Shown here: in pieces, positions 51,935-60,370 of the stretch | How the letters are laid out: each line of letters starts with the position of its first letter | How positions within the stretch are numbered: the first letter of the stretch is position 1 | DNA from: Bog-473 sp963753115 | GTDB taxonomy: Bacteria > Actinomycetota > Acidimicrobiia > Acidimicrobiales > RAAP-2 | Reading direction: 5' to 3' | NCBI GenBank assembly: GCA_963753115.1 | Contig: CAVWBB010000021.1 | Coordinates: 124,001-188,000, forward strand | DNA length: 64,000 nucleotides | Made by a program: the position numbers and the translations under genes | Notes under the pieces: model-generated | What the model saw: only the letters and a program-made list of their open reading frames with translations | Told to the model about the DNA's origin: nothing | Databases searched by the model: none

Positions 51935-53869
51935 ATGCCCACCTCGCCCGCTGTTCCCGTCCTGCACCCGTTGGCCCCTCTCAGCGGCGAGGAGATCATC
52001 GCCGCCCGCGAGATCGTCTACGCCAGCGGCAAGGCAGAGGTGCCCAACGAGGCCCTGCGCTTCGCCTACATCGGCCTGTTCGATCCCCCCAAGGACATGG
52101 TGCGCGCTGTCGACGCCGGGCAGAGCGTGGCAATCGACCGCCAGGTGCGCCTCGTGCTCCTGCAGGGCCCGGAGGCCGACGTGGTGGAGGTCACCGTGTC
52201 GGTGACCCGGGGCGTGATCGACCGCTGGGAGATCGTGCGCGACGTCCGCCCGCCGCTGCAGATGGAAGAGTCGATCATGGTGCTCGCCGCGCTCCACCAA
52301 CACCCGGAATGGAATGCCGCGCTGGAGCGTCGTGGCATCGTCGACACGTCCCTCGTGCAGATCGACCCGTGGCCCGCCGGGACCTTCGGCCTGGGCCACG
52401 AGGAGGGGCGCCGCATCACGCGCTGCCTGGCCTACCTGCGTGAGTCCAAGGAGGACAACGGCTACGCCCGGCCGCTCGAGGGGCTGCTGGCCTTCGTCGA
52501 CATGGGACGGGGTGAGGTGCTGGAGGTGGTGGATGACGGGATCGTGCCCTTCCCTCCCACGAGCGGGAGCTACTACCCCGAGCACAACGGGCCCCTGCGG
52601 ACGGACCTCAAGCCGCTGGAGATCGTGCAGCCCGAGGGCCCGAGCTTCGAGGTCGAGGGCAACCTCGTGCGGTGGCAGAAGTGGTCGATGCGCATCGGCA
52701 TGGACCCTCTGGAGGGCCTCGTGCTCTGGACGGTGGGGTACGAGGACGGCGGTCGGATCCGGCCGGTCGTCTACCGGGCCTCGGTCAGCGAGATGGTGGT
52801 GCCCTACGGGCACCCGGGCCCGATGCACGCCTGGAAGAGCGCCTTCGACGCCGGCGAGTGGGGCCTGGGCCGCATGGCCAACTCCCTGACCCTCGGCTGC
52901 GACTGCCTCGGCGAGATCCGCTACTTCGACGACGTCTTCGCCGACGAGCGCGGCAAGCCGCACACGCGGGCCAACACCATCTGCATGCACGAGGAGGACT
53001 ACGGCATCCTCTGGAAGCACGTCGACATGGTCTCGGGCCGGACCGAGGTTCGGCGCTCGCGCCGACTGGTGGTCAGCTCCATCGCGACGGTGGGCAACTA
53101 CGAATACGGCTTCTACTGGTACTTCTACCTCGACGGCACCATGCAGCTCGAGGTGAAGCTGACCGGGATCATGTCGACCATGGCCGTCGAGGGGAACGAT
53201 CCGGGTGACCACGCCCGCATGATCGCCCCCGGCCTGGCCGCGCCCTATCACCAGCACATGTTCAACGTCCGGCTCGACATGCAGGTCGACGGCCCCGACA
53301 ACGAGGTCTACGAAGTGGACGCGGTGCGAACGGGCAATCCGGGAAGTGCCGAGAACCCCTGGGGCAACGCGTTCGGCACGGAGGCGACGCTGTTGGAGAG
53401 CGAGCTGGCAGCCCGGCGCGACGTCGATCCGTCGCGCAGCCGCACCTGGCGCATCGCCAACCGGTCCCGCCAGAACGGCCTGGGGCAGCCGACCGCCTAC
53501 AAGCTGCTGCCCGGCTCCACCCCGACCCTGCTGGCCGACCCCACCTCGAGCGTCGGGCGCCGCGCCGCCTTCGCTTCGCACAACCTCTGGGTCACGCCCT
53601 TCGATCCCGAGGAGCGACGTGCCGCCGGGGACTACCCCAACCAGCACGGCGGCGGGGCCGGCCTGCCGAGCTGGACGGCGCAGGATCGCCCCATCGTGGA
53701 CACCGACATCGTGCTGTGGCACTCCTTCGGCGTCACCCACATTCCCCGCCCGGAGGACTGGCCCGTCATGCCGGTCGAGTACACCGGGTTCACGCTGGTG
53801 CCCTTCGGCTTCTTCGACCGCAATCCCGCGCTCGACGTGCCCCCGTCGGCCGCGCACTGCCATGACTGA
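51935..53869 (+). CDS. copper-containing primary-amine oxidase
   Basis: 644 residues with the D2/D3/D4 layout of copper amine oxidases. D2-D3: 'HPLAPLSGEEIIAAREIVYA'. The topaquinone site 'ATVGNYEYGFYWYFYLDG' contains the N-Y-E/D-Y motif whose first Tyr becomes TPQ. Copper ligands: 'YHQHMFNVRLDM' (His-x-His) and 'GVTHIPRPEDWPVMPVEYTG' (third His). No signal peptide, so probably cytoplasmic like arthrobacter phenethylamine/tyramine oxidases. Oxidises a primary amine to aldehyde, NH3 and H2O2. The next gene (DtxR family) starts inside its end, an 8-nt overlap. Confidence 0.93.
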   Translation: MPTSPAVPVLHPLAPLSGEEIIAAREIVYASGKAEVPNEALRFAYIGLFDPPKDMVRAVDAGQSVAIDRQVRLVLLQGPEADVVEVTVSVTRGVIDRWEIVRDVRPPLQMEESIMVLAALHQHPEWNAALERRGIVDTSLVQIDPWPAGTFGLGHEEGRRITRCLAYLRESKEDNGYARPLEGLLAFVDMGRGEVLEVVDDGIVPFPPTSGSYYPEHNGPLRTDLKPLEIVQPEGPSFEVEGNLVRWQKWSMRIGMDPLEGLVLWTVGYEDGGRIRPVVYRASVSEMVVPYGHPGPMHAWKSAFDAGEWGLGRMANSLTLGCDCLGEIRYFDDVFADERGKPHTRANTICMHEEDYGILWKHVDMVSGRTEVRRSRRLVVSSIATVGNYEYGFYWYFYLDGTMQLEVKLTGIMSTMAVEGNDPGDHARMIAPGLAAPYHQHMFNVRLDMQVDGPDNEVYEVDAVRTGNPGSAENPWGNAFGTEATLLESELAARRDVDPSRSRTWRIANRSRQNGLGQPTAYKLLPGSTPTLLADPTSSVGRRAAFASHNLWVTPFDPEERRAAGDYPNQHGGGAGLPSWTAQDRPIVDTDIVLWHSFGVTHIPRPEDWPVMPVEYTGFTLVPFGFFDRNPALDVPPSAAHCHD

Positions 53870-54560
53870 ACAGCGGGGCGCCGACCACCAGCCCCAGGAG
53901 TACCACCCGCCCGTCGAGGAGTACCTCGAGACCATGTTGTCGCTCCGCGAGGAGGGCGTACCCGTCATTCAGGCCCGCATCGCGGAGCGCCTGGGCCGGT
54001 CCGCCCCGTCGGTCTCCGAGATGCTCGATCGCCTGCGCGAGGACGGGTACGTGGCGCGGGACGGCCGCCGGCTGACGCTGACGGAGAGCGGGGAAGCCCT
54101 GGCGGAGAAGGTCGTGCGCAAACACCGGCTGGCCGAGCGCCTCCTCGTCGACGTGATCGGCCTGGAGTGGCACAAGGTGCATCGTGAGGCTGGACGCTGG
54201 GAGCACGTGATCTCCGACGACGTCGAGGCCCGCTTGGTGGAACTGCTGGGCGACCCCGCCACCTGCCCGCACGGCAACCCCATCCCCGGGTCGCACTCGC
54301 CGGTCTCGACCACTCCCGTCCGGCCCCTGGCCGAGGTCGGCGCCGGCGAGCGCGTGCGCCTGTTCCGGATCAGCGAGGAGGTCGAGTTGAACCTCGGCTC
54401 CCTCACCCTGCTCGACGAGAGCGGCTTCATCCCCGGTGCCGTGGCGCGGGTGGGCGCCCGTGACCCAGAGGGCAACGTGGAGGTGGCGGTGGAAGGTGGT
54501 GGCGAAGCGGTGCAGGTCTCGCGCGATCTCTCCGACCGGCTGTTCGTCGGCGCGCCATGA
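53862..54560 (+). CDS. DtxR/IdeR-family metal-dependent regulator
   Basis: 232 residues from ATG 53862. N-terminal winged HTH 'YLETMLSLREEGVPVIQARI' and 'LGRSAPSVSEMLDRLREDGY'. The metal-binding and dimerisation domain has 'WEHVISDDVEARLVELLGDP' (His and Glu ligands) and 'ATCPHGNPIPG', which includes the Cys/His of the primary site as in IdeR. A C-terminal SH3-like/FeoA domain occupies about 150-230. Represses iron or manganese genes when metal is bound. Its coupling to a copper amine oxidase gene upstream and an amidohydrolase downstream (ATGA overlap) is unusual. Confidence 0.92.
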   Translation: MTEQRGADHQPQEYHPPVEEYLETMLSLREEGVPVIQARIAERLGRSAPSVSEMLDRLREDGYVARDGRRLTLTESGEALAEKVVRKHRLAERLLVDVIGLEWHKVHREAGRWEHVISDDVEARLVELLGDPATCPHGNPIPGSHSPVSTTPVRPLAEVGAGERVRLFRISEEVELNLGSLTLLDESGFIPGAVARVGARDPEGNVEVAVEGGGEAVQVSRDLSDRLFVGAP

Positions 54561-55864
54561 CCGTGCGGCTCGAGGCCGACGCCGTCTTCACCGTCGACCC
54601 CGTTGACAACGTGCTCGTCCCGGGGGCCGTGGAAATCGACGACGGCCTGATCTCGTGGGTCGGCGATCCCTGGCAAGAACCGCCCTCGAAGGACACCGAG
54701 GTGCACCGGCTCGGAGGGCTGCTCATGCCGGGCCTGGTCAACTGCCATGGCCACTCGCCCATGGCGCTGCTCCGGAGCGCGGGCGACGGGCTCCCGCTCC
54801 ACCGGTGGCTGCACGAGGCGGTCTGGCCCCGCGAGGGCCGCCTGGAGGACGAGGACGTGTACTGGGGCATGGTGCTCGGCGCGTCCGAGCTCCTGGGCAA
54901 CGGCATCACCACCACCTGCGAGCAGTACCGGCACCCCGAGCCGGTGGTGGACGCCGTGCTCGACGCCGGCATCCGCGCCATGTACACCCCGGCGATCTTC
55001 GACGTGCCCGACGCGGGTCCGGGAAGCAGTTGGGAGGCGCTGCTGGCGGCCTGCTGCGTGATCGTCGATGCCACGGCGGGGAAGGACGAGCGGCTCCAGA
55101 TGGGATTCGGCCCGCACGCGGCCTACACGGTGCCACCCGAGGGCCTGCGCACCATCGCAGCCGAAGCGCGCCGCCGCGGTGCGCTGTTGCAGATCCATCT
55201 CTCCGAGACGATGGCGGAGTGCGGCATCGTGCAGGAGCGCTACGGGATGAGCGCCCCGGCGCTGCTGGCCGCGGAGGGGGTCCTCGAGGGCCGGGTGCTG
55301 GCCGCGCACGCGGTGTGGCTCGACGATACGGACATGGCGTTGCTGACCGAGTACGACGTGGCGGTGGCGCACTGCCCGGGATCCAACGGGAAGCTGGGCT
55401 CGGGGATCGCCCCGCTGCAGGCGCTGCTCGAGCGGGGCGTGCGGGTCGGGCTCGGCACCGACGGCCCGGCCTCCAACGACGATCTGCACCTGTGGGACGA
55501 GATGCGCCTCGCACCGCTCTTGGCCCGCGCCGTCGCCGCCGACCCCGACGTCTTGAGCTCGGCGGCGGCGCTGCGCCTGGCCACGCGCGGCGGCGGGGAG
55601 GCGCTCGGACTGGCAGTGGGATCGATCGAGGTCGGGCGGCCTGCCGATGTCATCCGGCTGCGGACCGACGACGCCCGCTTCACTCCGTCCGTGACCGACG
55701 CCGAATTGCTGGGTCACCTCGTGTGGGCGGGGGCGGGCTACCTGGTGACCGACGTCTGGGTGGGCGGCCACAAGGTGGTCGAAGACGGGCAGTGCACGAC
55801 GGTCGACGGCGACCGGGCCCGTGCCGAGGTGGGTCAGCGCGCCCGCCGACTCCTCGGCTCGTAG
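54557..55864 (+). CDS. amidohydrolase of the MTA/SAH deaminase - chlorohydrolase group
   Basis: 435 residues from ATG 54557 overlapping the regulator stop. Metal sites: 'GLVNCHGHSPMALLRS' (HxH), 'LLQIHLSETMAE' (His), 'AAHAVWLDD' (His) and 'VGLGTDGPASNDDL' (Asp). The closing 'GSIEVGRPADVIRLRTDD' completes the composite barrel typical of 5-methylthioadenosine/S-adenosylhomocysteine deaminases and cytosine/guanine deaminase relatives (MtaD/SsnA/AtzA-like). The substrate could be an aminated purine nucleoside, in keeping with the nearby punA, but that is inference. The TAG stop begins a -10-like TAGGCT for obg. Confidence 0.85.
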   Translation: MTVRLEADAVFTVDPVDNVLVPGAVEIDDGLISWVGDPWQEPPSKDTEVHRLGGLLMPGLVNCHGHSPMALLRSAGDGLPLHRWLHEAVWPREGRLEDEDVYWGMVLGASELLGNGITTTCEQYRHPEPVVDAVLDAGIRAMYTPAIFDVPDAGPGSSWEALLAACCVIVDATAGKDERLQMGFGPHAAYTVPPEGLRTIAAEARRRGALLQIHLSETMAECGIVQERYGMSAPALLAAEGVLEGRVLAAHAVWLDDTDMALLTEYDVAVAHCPGSNGKLGSGIAPLQALLERGVRVGLGTDGPASNDDLHLWDEMRLAPLLARAVAADPDVLSSAAALRLATRGGGEALGLAVGSIEVGRPADVIRLRTDDARFTPSVTDAELLGHLVWAGAGYLVTDVWVGGHKVVEDGQCTTVDGDRARAEVGQRARRLLGS

Positions 55865-55867
55865 GCT
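55862..55867 (+). promoter_or_regulatory. -10-like hexamer for obg overlapping the upstream stop codon
   Basis: TAGGCT begins with the amidohydrolase stop TAG; 9 nt before ATG 55877. Same arrangement as rne/rplU. Confidence 0.45.
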
Positions 55868-55876
55868 TTCCCCCCT

Positions 55877-57139
55877 ATGTCCAGCTTCGTTGACCAGGCG
55901 CAATTGCACGCGCGCGCCGGCGACGGTGGAGCCGGGGCCGTCTCGTGGCGCCGGGAGGCCCACGTCGACCGCGGGGGTCCCGACGGCGGCGACGGGGGCC
56001 ATGGTGGCGACGTCTGGCTCGTGGCCTCGTTCAACGAGTCCTCGCTGCTCGGCTTCCGGGACCACCCGTTCCGCCGGGCCACCGACGGCGTCCACGGCTC
56101 GGGGTCCAAGAAGCACGGCGCCCGGGGCAAGGACCTGGTGGTGCCCGTCCCGGTGGGCACGGTCGTGCGGGACAAGACCGGCGCGGTGGTCTGCGACCTC
56201 GACCTGGAGGGCATGCGCTTCATGGTGGCCGAGGGCGGCCAGGGTGGTCGCGGCAACGCGCGCTTCCTGTCCAACCGGCGCCGCGCCCCCGCCTTCGCCG
56301 AGCAGGCCGAGAAGGGGCAGGAGTTCTGGCTGGACATGGAGCTCAAGCTCATGGCCGACGTCGCGCTGGTCGGCTTCCCCAACGCCGGCAAGTCGACCCT
56401 GATCTCGACGGTGTCGGCGGCCAAGCCGAAGATCGCCGACTACCCGTTCACCACGCTGGAGCCGCATCTCGGTGTGGTGCGTGTCGGTGGCGTCCGCGAC
56501 GGCACCGACTTCGTCATGGCGGACATCCCTGGGCTGGTGGAGGGTGCGGCCGAGGGCAAGGGCCTCGGGCATCAATTCCTGCGCCACATTGAGCGGGCTC
56601 GTGTGCTGGTGGTGCTGCTCGACCTCGGCGCGCCCGACGCCGGGGGCGTGTCGCCCGCCGAGCAGCGGCGTGTCTTGTTGTCCGAGCTCGGCTCCTACCG
56701 GCCCGAACTCCTCGACCGACCCCGCATCGTGGTCGGGAGCAAGGCGGACATCGGTGCCGACGACGAGGGTGCGTGCGACATGGTGCTCTCGGTGGCGGCG
56801 GGCACCGGCGTCAGCACGCTGGTGGAGCGCCTGGCTCCACTTGTCCAGGAGGTGCGGGCGGAAGCGGCCGCGGCCACCTCGAGCGAGATCATCGTGCACC
56901 GCCCGGTCCCCGAAGGGGTCGCGGTGGAGCGAGCCGGATCGGGCACCTGGGTGGTCCACGGGCGGGCCGCGGAGCGGGCGGTGGCCCTGTCGGACCTCAA
57001 CGACGAGGGGGCGCAGGCCGAGGTGGTCCGGCGCCTGCGGCGCCTCGGCGTCGACCGCGCCCTCTCCCGGGCGGGCGCCCGCGACGGGGACGAGGTGACG
57101 GTCGGCACCATGACCTTCACCTGGGGCGACGAGCAGTGA
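55877..57139 (+). CDS. obg: GTPase Obg/CgtA
   Basis: 420 residues, three domains. The N-terminal glycine-rich Obg fold (residues 1-156) has 'ARAGDGGAGAVSWRREAHVD' and 'GGPDGGDGGHGGDV'. The G domain has G1 'GFPNAGKSTLIS', the switch 'YPFTTLEPHLGVV', 'ADIPGLVEGAAEGKGLGHQF' (G3) and 'VGSKAD' in place of NKxD (G4). The actinobacterial C-terminal OCT domain ends '...MTFTWGDEQ'. Ribosome-assembly and stress-related GTPase. The G4 motif is VGSKAD rather than NKxD. The stop overlaps proB (GTGA). Confidence 0.96.
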   Translation: MSSFVDQAQLHARAGDGGAGAVSWRREAHVDRGGPDGGDGGHGGDVWLVASFNESSLLGFRDHPFRRATDGVHGSGSKKHGARGKDLVVPVPVGTVVRDKTGAVVCDLDLEGMRFMVAEGGQGGRGNARFLSNRRRAPAFAEQAEKGQEFWLDMELKLMADVALVGFPNAGKSTLISTVSAAKPKIADYPFTTLEPHLGVVRVGGVRDGTDFVMADIPGLVEGAAEGKGLGHQFLRHIERARVLVVLLDLGAPDAGGVSPAEQRRVLLSELGSYRPELLDRPRIVVGSKADIGADDEGACDMVLSVAAGTGVSTLVERLAPLVQEVRAEAAAATSSEIIVHRPVPEGVAVERAGSGTWVVHGRAAERAVALSDLNDEGAQAEVVRRLRRLGVDRALSRAGARDGDEVTVGTMTFTWGDEQ

Positions 57140-58182
57140 TCGCCGTCGTCAAGGTCGGCTCGTCCTCGGTGACCAGCGAGACCGTGCACCGGCTCTGCGG
57201 GGAGCTGGCCGCAGCGCGGGCCGACGGGCACACCCTCGTCGTCGTGACCTCCGGCGCCATCTCAGCCGGGTGGGACGCGCTCGACCGCGGCCCCAAGCGA
57301 CCTTCGGACCCCGCCGTGCTGCAGGCCGTGTCCGCCGTCGGGCAACACCGCTTGATGCGCATGTGGCAGGACGGCTTCGAGCCCCATGACGTCCTGGCCG
57401 GGCAGGTGCTGCTGGCCCCACTCGACTTCGTCCACCGCACGCAGTACCTCCACGCGCGCGGGACGCTGCAGCACCTGGCCGATCTGGGCGTGGTCCCCGT
57501 CGTCAACGAGAACGACGCCGTCGCCGACGAGGAGATCCGCTTCGGCGACAACGACCGCCTGGCCGCGCTGGTGGCCCACCTGGTCGGCGCGCAGCTCCTC
57601 GTCCTCCTCACCGACGCGCCAGGGCTGCTGACGGCAGACCCTCGGCGCGACACGGAGGCGTCGCTCATCGAAGAGGTCGTGGAGATCGACCAGCAGCTCG
57701 AGCGCCTGGCCGGCGGTCCCGGCAGCACGGTGGGCAGCGGGGGCATGGCCTCGAAGCTGGCCGCGGCGAAGATCGCCACGTGGTCGGGGGTGCAGACGGT
57801 CATCGCCGATGCCGCCCGCCCTGGCGTCCTGGCCGCGGCCCTGGCCGACGAGGCGGGGGTGGGCACGGTCTTCCGAGCCCGCAAGAGCCGGCTCTCGGCC
57901 CGCAAGCTGTGGATCGCCTTCGCCCTGGGGTCGAGCGGCCGCCTCACCGTCGACGACGGCGCCCGCGCCGCGCTGACCGGGCGCGGGCGTTCGCTCCTGG
58001 CAGCAGGGGTGTCGGGGGTGGCGGGTGCCTTCCGGCCCGAGGACGCAGTCGAGATCGCGGGCCCGGACGGCGTGGTCTTCGCCAAGGGCCTGGTCCGGGT
58101 GCCGGCGGAGCGGGCCAGCGAGTGGATGGGGCGCCGCAGTCAGGTCGTCGTCCATCGAGATGACCTGGTGCTTGTAACCTGA
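57136..58182 (+). CDS. proB: glutamate 5-kinase
   Basis: 348 residues from GTG 57136 in the obg stop. Amino-acid kinase domain: 'VVKVGSSSVTSETVHRL', 'VVVTSGAISAGWDAL', 'VVPVVNENDAVADEEIRFGD', 'LLTDAPGLLTADPR' and 'VGSGGMASKLAAAKIA'. The C-terminal PUA domain (about 270-345, 'GVFRPEDAVEIAGPDG-like') is present. Phosphorylates glutamate in proline synthesis; feedback inhibited by proline in this family. Confidence 0.96.
   Translation: MIAVVKVGSSSVTSETVHRLCGELAAARADGHTLVVVTSGAISAGWDALDRGPKRPSDPAVLQAVSAVGQHRLMRMWQDGFEPHDVLAGQVLLAPLDFVHRTQYLHARGTLQHLADLGVVPVVNENDAVADEEIRFGDNDRLAALVAHLVGAQLLVLLTDAPGLLTADPRRDTEASLIEEVVEIDQQLERLAGGPGSTVGSGGMASKLAAAKIATWSGVQTVIADAARPGVLAAALADEAGVGTVFRARKSRLSARKLWIAFALGSSGRLTVDDGARAALTGRGRSLLAAGVSGVAGAFRPEDAVEIAGPDGVVFAKGLVRVPAERASEWMGRRSQVVVHRDDLVLVT
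58175..58180 (+). promoter_or_regulatory. possible -10-like hexamer before proA
   Basis: TAACCT, 6 nt before ATG 58187, within the last codons of proB; no ribosome-binding site. Might give proA a leaderless transcript of its own. Confidence 0.3.
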
Positions 58183-58186
58183 CCCG

Positions 58187-59440
58187 ATGACCTCGCCCGC
58201 GTTGGAGCAGCTCGCGGGCCGCGTCCGGTCGGCTGCCCGGGTGGTGGCGCGGGCGCCGAGCTCGGTGCGCGACGACGCCCTGCGGCTGGCCGCTGACCTG
58301 TTGGAGGAGGAGTGGCCCTCGCTCGTCGAGGCCAACCAGGTGGACCTCGAACGGGCCGAGGCGGCCGGCATGGTGGAGGCGGCCCGGGACCGCTTGCGCC
58401 TCACCTCCGAACGGGTGCAGGGCATGGCGGGGGGGCTGCGCAAGGTGGCGGGCCTGCCGGACCCCGTCGGCGAGGTGACCGAGGGTTGGGTGCGCCCCAA
58501 CGGGCTGCGAGTGACGCGGGTGCGGGTCCCTCTCGGCGTGATCGGCGTCATTTACGAGAACCGGCCCAACGTGACGAGCGATGCCGCCGGGCTCTGCCTC
58601 AAGGCCGGGAACGCCGCCTTCCTCCGCGGCTCCTCGTCGGCCATCGAGTCCAATCGCGCCATCGTGGCGCTGCTGCGGCGAGCGGCGGTGAAAGCGGGGC
58701 TGCCCGAGGACGCCGTCGCGCTGGTGGAGGACACCTCACACGAGACGGCCACCGCGTTCATGCGGCTGCGCGGCTACATCGACTGCCTGATCCCACGCGG
58801 TGGGCCGGCGCTCATCGCGTCGCTCATCGAGCACGCCACGGTGCCCTACGTCCTCGACGGGGACGGCAACTGCCACATCTACATCGACGGCGCGGCCGAC
58901 CTGACCATGGCGCACGAGTTGGCGGTCAACGCCAAGACGCATCGCTTCGGTGTGTGCAACGCGGTCGAGACGATCCTGGTGCACGAACGGGTGGCGGCCG
59001 AATTCCTGCCCCGCCTGGCGGCGTCACTGGCCTCGGCCGGCGTGGAGATCCGGGCCGACACGCGGGTCCGGGCGCACGTGCCTGACGCCGTGCCGGCCCT
59101 GGAGAGCGACTTCTCGACCGAGTTCCTCGGACCGGTGGTGGCGATCGGCATGGTCGGCGACGTGGGCGAGGCGATCGAGCACATTGCGCGGTACAGCTCG
59201 GGCCACTCCGAGGCGATCGTGACGTCCGACGTGGCCGTGGCCGACCGCTTCGTGGCCGAGGTGGATGGGGCGGCGGTGTTGGTGAACGCGTCGACGCGGT
59301 TCGTCGACGGTGAGGAACTGGGACTCGGAGCCGAAGTGGGGATCTCCACCCAGAAGCTGCATGCTCGTGGACCCATGGGAGTGAAGGAGCTGACGACGTT
59401 GAAGTGGATCGTGCGTGGTGACGGGCAGGTGCGCCGGTGA
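58187..59440 (+). CDS. proA: gamma-glutamyl phosphate reductase
   Basis: 417 residues. 'RVPLGVIGVIYENRPNVTSD', 'LRGSSSAIESNRAIV', 'VEDTSHETATAFMRL', 'LIPRGGPALI' and 'HRFGVCNAVETILVH' with the catalytic Cys are ProA-type aldehyde dehydrogenase blocks; 'GAEVGISTQKLHARGPMGVK' ends the catalytic domain. Reduces glutamyl phosphate to the semialdehyde with NADPH. Stop overlaps the MoxR start (GTGA). Confidence 0.97.
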   Translation: MTSPALEQLAGRVRSAARVVARAPSSVRDDALRLAADLLEEEWPSLVEANQVDLERAEAAGMVEAARDRLRLTSERVQGMAGGLRKVAGLPDPVGEVTEGWVRPNGLRVTRVRVPLGVIGVIYENRPNVTSDAAGLCLKAGNAAFLRGSSSAIESNRAIVALLRRAAVKAGLPEDAVALVEDTSHETATAFMRLRGYIDCLIPRGGPALIASLIEHATVPYVLDGDGNCHIYIDGAADLTMAHELAVNAKTHRFGVCNAVETILVHERVAAEFLPRLAASLASAGVEIRADTRVRAHVPDAVPALESDFSTEFLGPVVAIGMVGDVGEAIEHIARYSSGHSEAIVTSDVAVADRFVAEVDGAAVLVNASTRFVDGEELGLGAEVGISTQKLHARGPMGVKELTTLKWIVRGDGQVRR

Positions 59441-60366
59441 GTGAGGGAAACGCAGCGTTGGGCCTGCCGGACAGCGGTCCCCCCCGGTTCGAGTCCTTGG
59501 ACGCCGTGCGGGGCGGCCTCGCCCAGGTGGGCTATCTGGCCGACGAGTCGATCAGTGGCGTCGTCTACCTCTCCGACCGTCTGGCCAAGCCGGTGCTGGT
59601 CGAGGGGCCGGCAGGGACCGGCAAGACGCAGCTGGCCAAGTCGGTGGCCGAGCTCACGGGGGCCCGGTTGATCCGCCTGCAGTGTTACGAGGGGCTCGAC
59701 GAGTCCAAGGCCCTGTACGAGTGGAATTACCGCAAGCAGCTGTTGCGGATTCAGGCGGGGGAGCACGGCAAGGGCGAGGAGGAGGGCCCGAGCTGGTCCG
59801 AGCTGGAGGAGGACATCTTCTCGGAGGACTTCCTGCTGACCCGGCCGCTGCTCGAGGCGATCCGGGCCACCGAGCCCGTGGTGCTGCTCGTCGACGAGGT
59901 CGACCGCGTCGAGCTCGAGACCGAGGCGCTGCTGCTCGAGATCCTCTCGGAGTACCAGGTGTCGATCCCCGAGCTCGGCACCGTGCGGGCGACCCAGCTG
60001 CCCATGGTGTTCCTCACGTCGAACAACACCCGTGAGCTCTCCGAGGCGCTCAAGCGTCGCTGCCTCTTCCTGCACATCGACTACCCCGACCTCGAGCGTG
60101 AGCGCGAGATCGTGCGGGCCAAGGTGCCGGGCATCAGCGAGGAGCTGGCCGACCAGGTGGCGCGTATCGTGCGCTCGCTGCGCACCCTCGAGCTGCGCAA
60201 GGCCCCGTCGGTCTCGGAGACCATCGACTGGGCCCGCACGCTCGTGCTGCTCGGCGTCGAGACGATCGACGCCGCGGACGCCAAGGACACGCTGCACATC
60301 CTCCTGAAGTACCAGGCCGACATTGAGCGGGCCTCCAAGGAGCTGCTGTCGGCCTCACAGGGCTGA
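59437..60366 (+). CDS. MoxR-family AAA+ ATPase (CoxD-like)
   Basis: 309 residues from GTG 59437. Walker A 'VEGPAGTGKTQLAKSV', 'LIRLQCYEGLDESKALYEWN' (MoxR/CoxD signature), 'DFLLTRPLLEAI', Walker B 'VVLLVDEVDRVELETEALLL', sensor 1 'VFLTSNNTREL' and the arginine-finger region 'ALKRRCLFLHIDYPD'. MoxR ATPases work with VWA proteins as metal-insertion or assembly chaperones. The VWA partner follows 4 nt downstream. No CO dehydrogenase or oxidase genes are nearby, so the client is unknown. Confidence 0.92.
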   Translation: MSEGNAALGLPDSGPPRFESLDAVRGGLAQVGYLADESISGVVYLSDRLAKPVLVEGPAGTGKTQLAKSVAELTGARLIRLQCYEGLDESKALYEWNYRKQLLRIQAGEHGKGEEEGPSWSELEEDIFSEDFLLTRPLLEAIRATEPVVLLVDEVDRVELETEALLLEILSEYQVSIPELGTVRATQLPMVFLTSNNTRELSEALKRRCLFLHIDYPDLEREREIVRAKVPGISEELADQVARIVRSLRTLELRKAPSVSETIDWARTLVLLGVETIDAADAKDTLHILLKYQADIERASKELLSASQG

Positions 60367-60370
60367 GCCC

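Noticed and set aside
51071..53968. A 965-codon open frame on the minus strand
   Set aside because: Only its last 270 codons (punA) are real; the rest is antisense to the copper amine oxidase and reflects GC-rich third-position bias.
53969..56959. A 996-codon open frame on the minus strand
   Set aside because: Antisense to the DtxR, amidohydrolase and obg genes, with low-complexity His/Arg/Gly-rich content and no domain.
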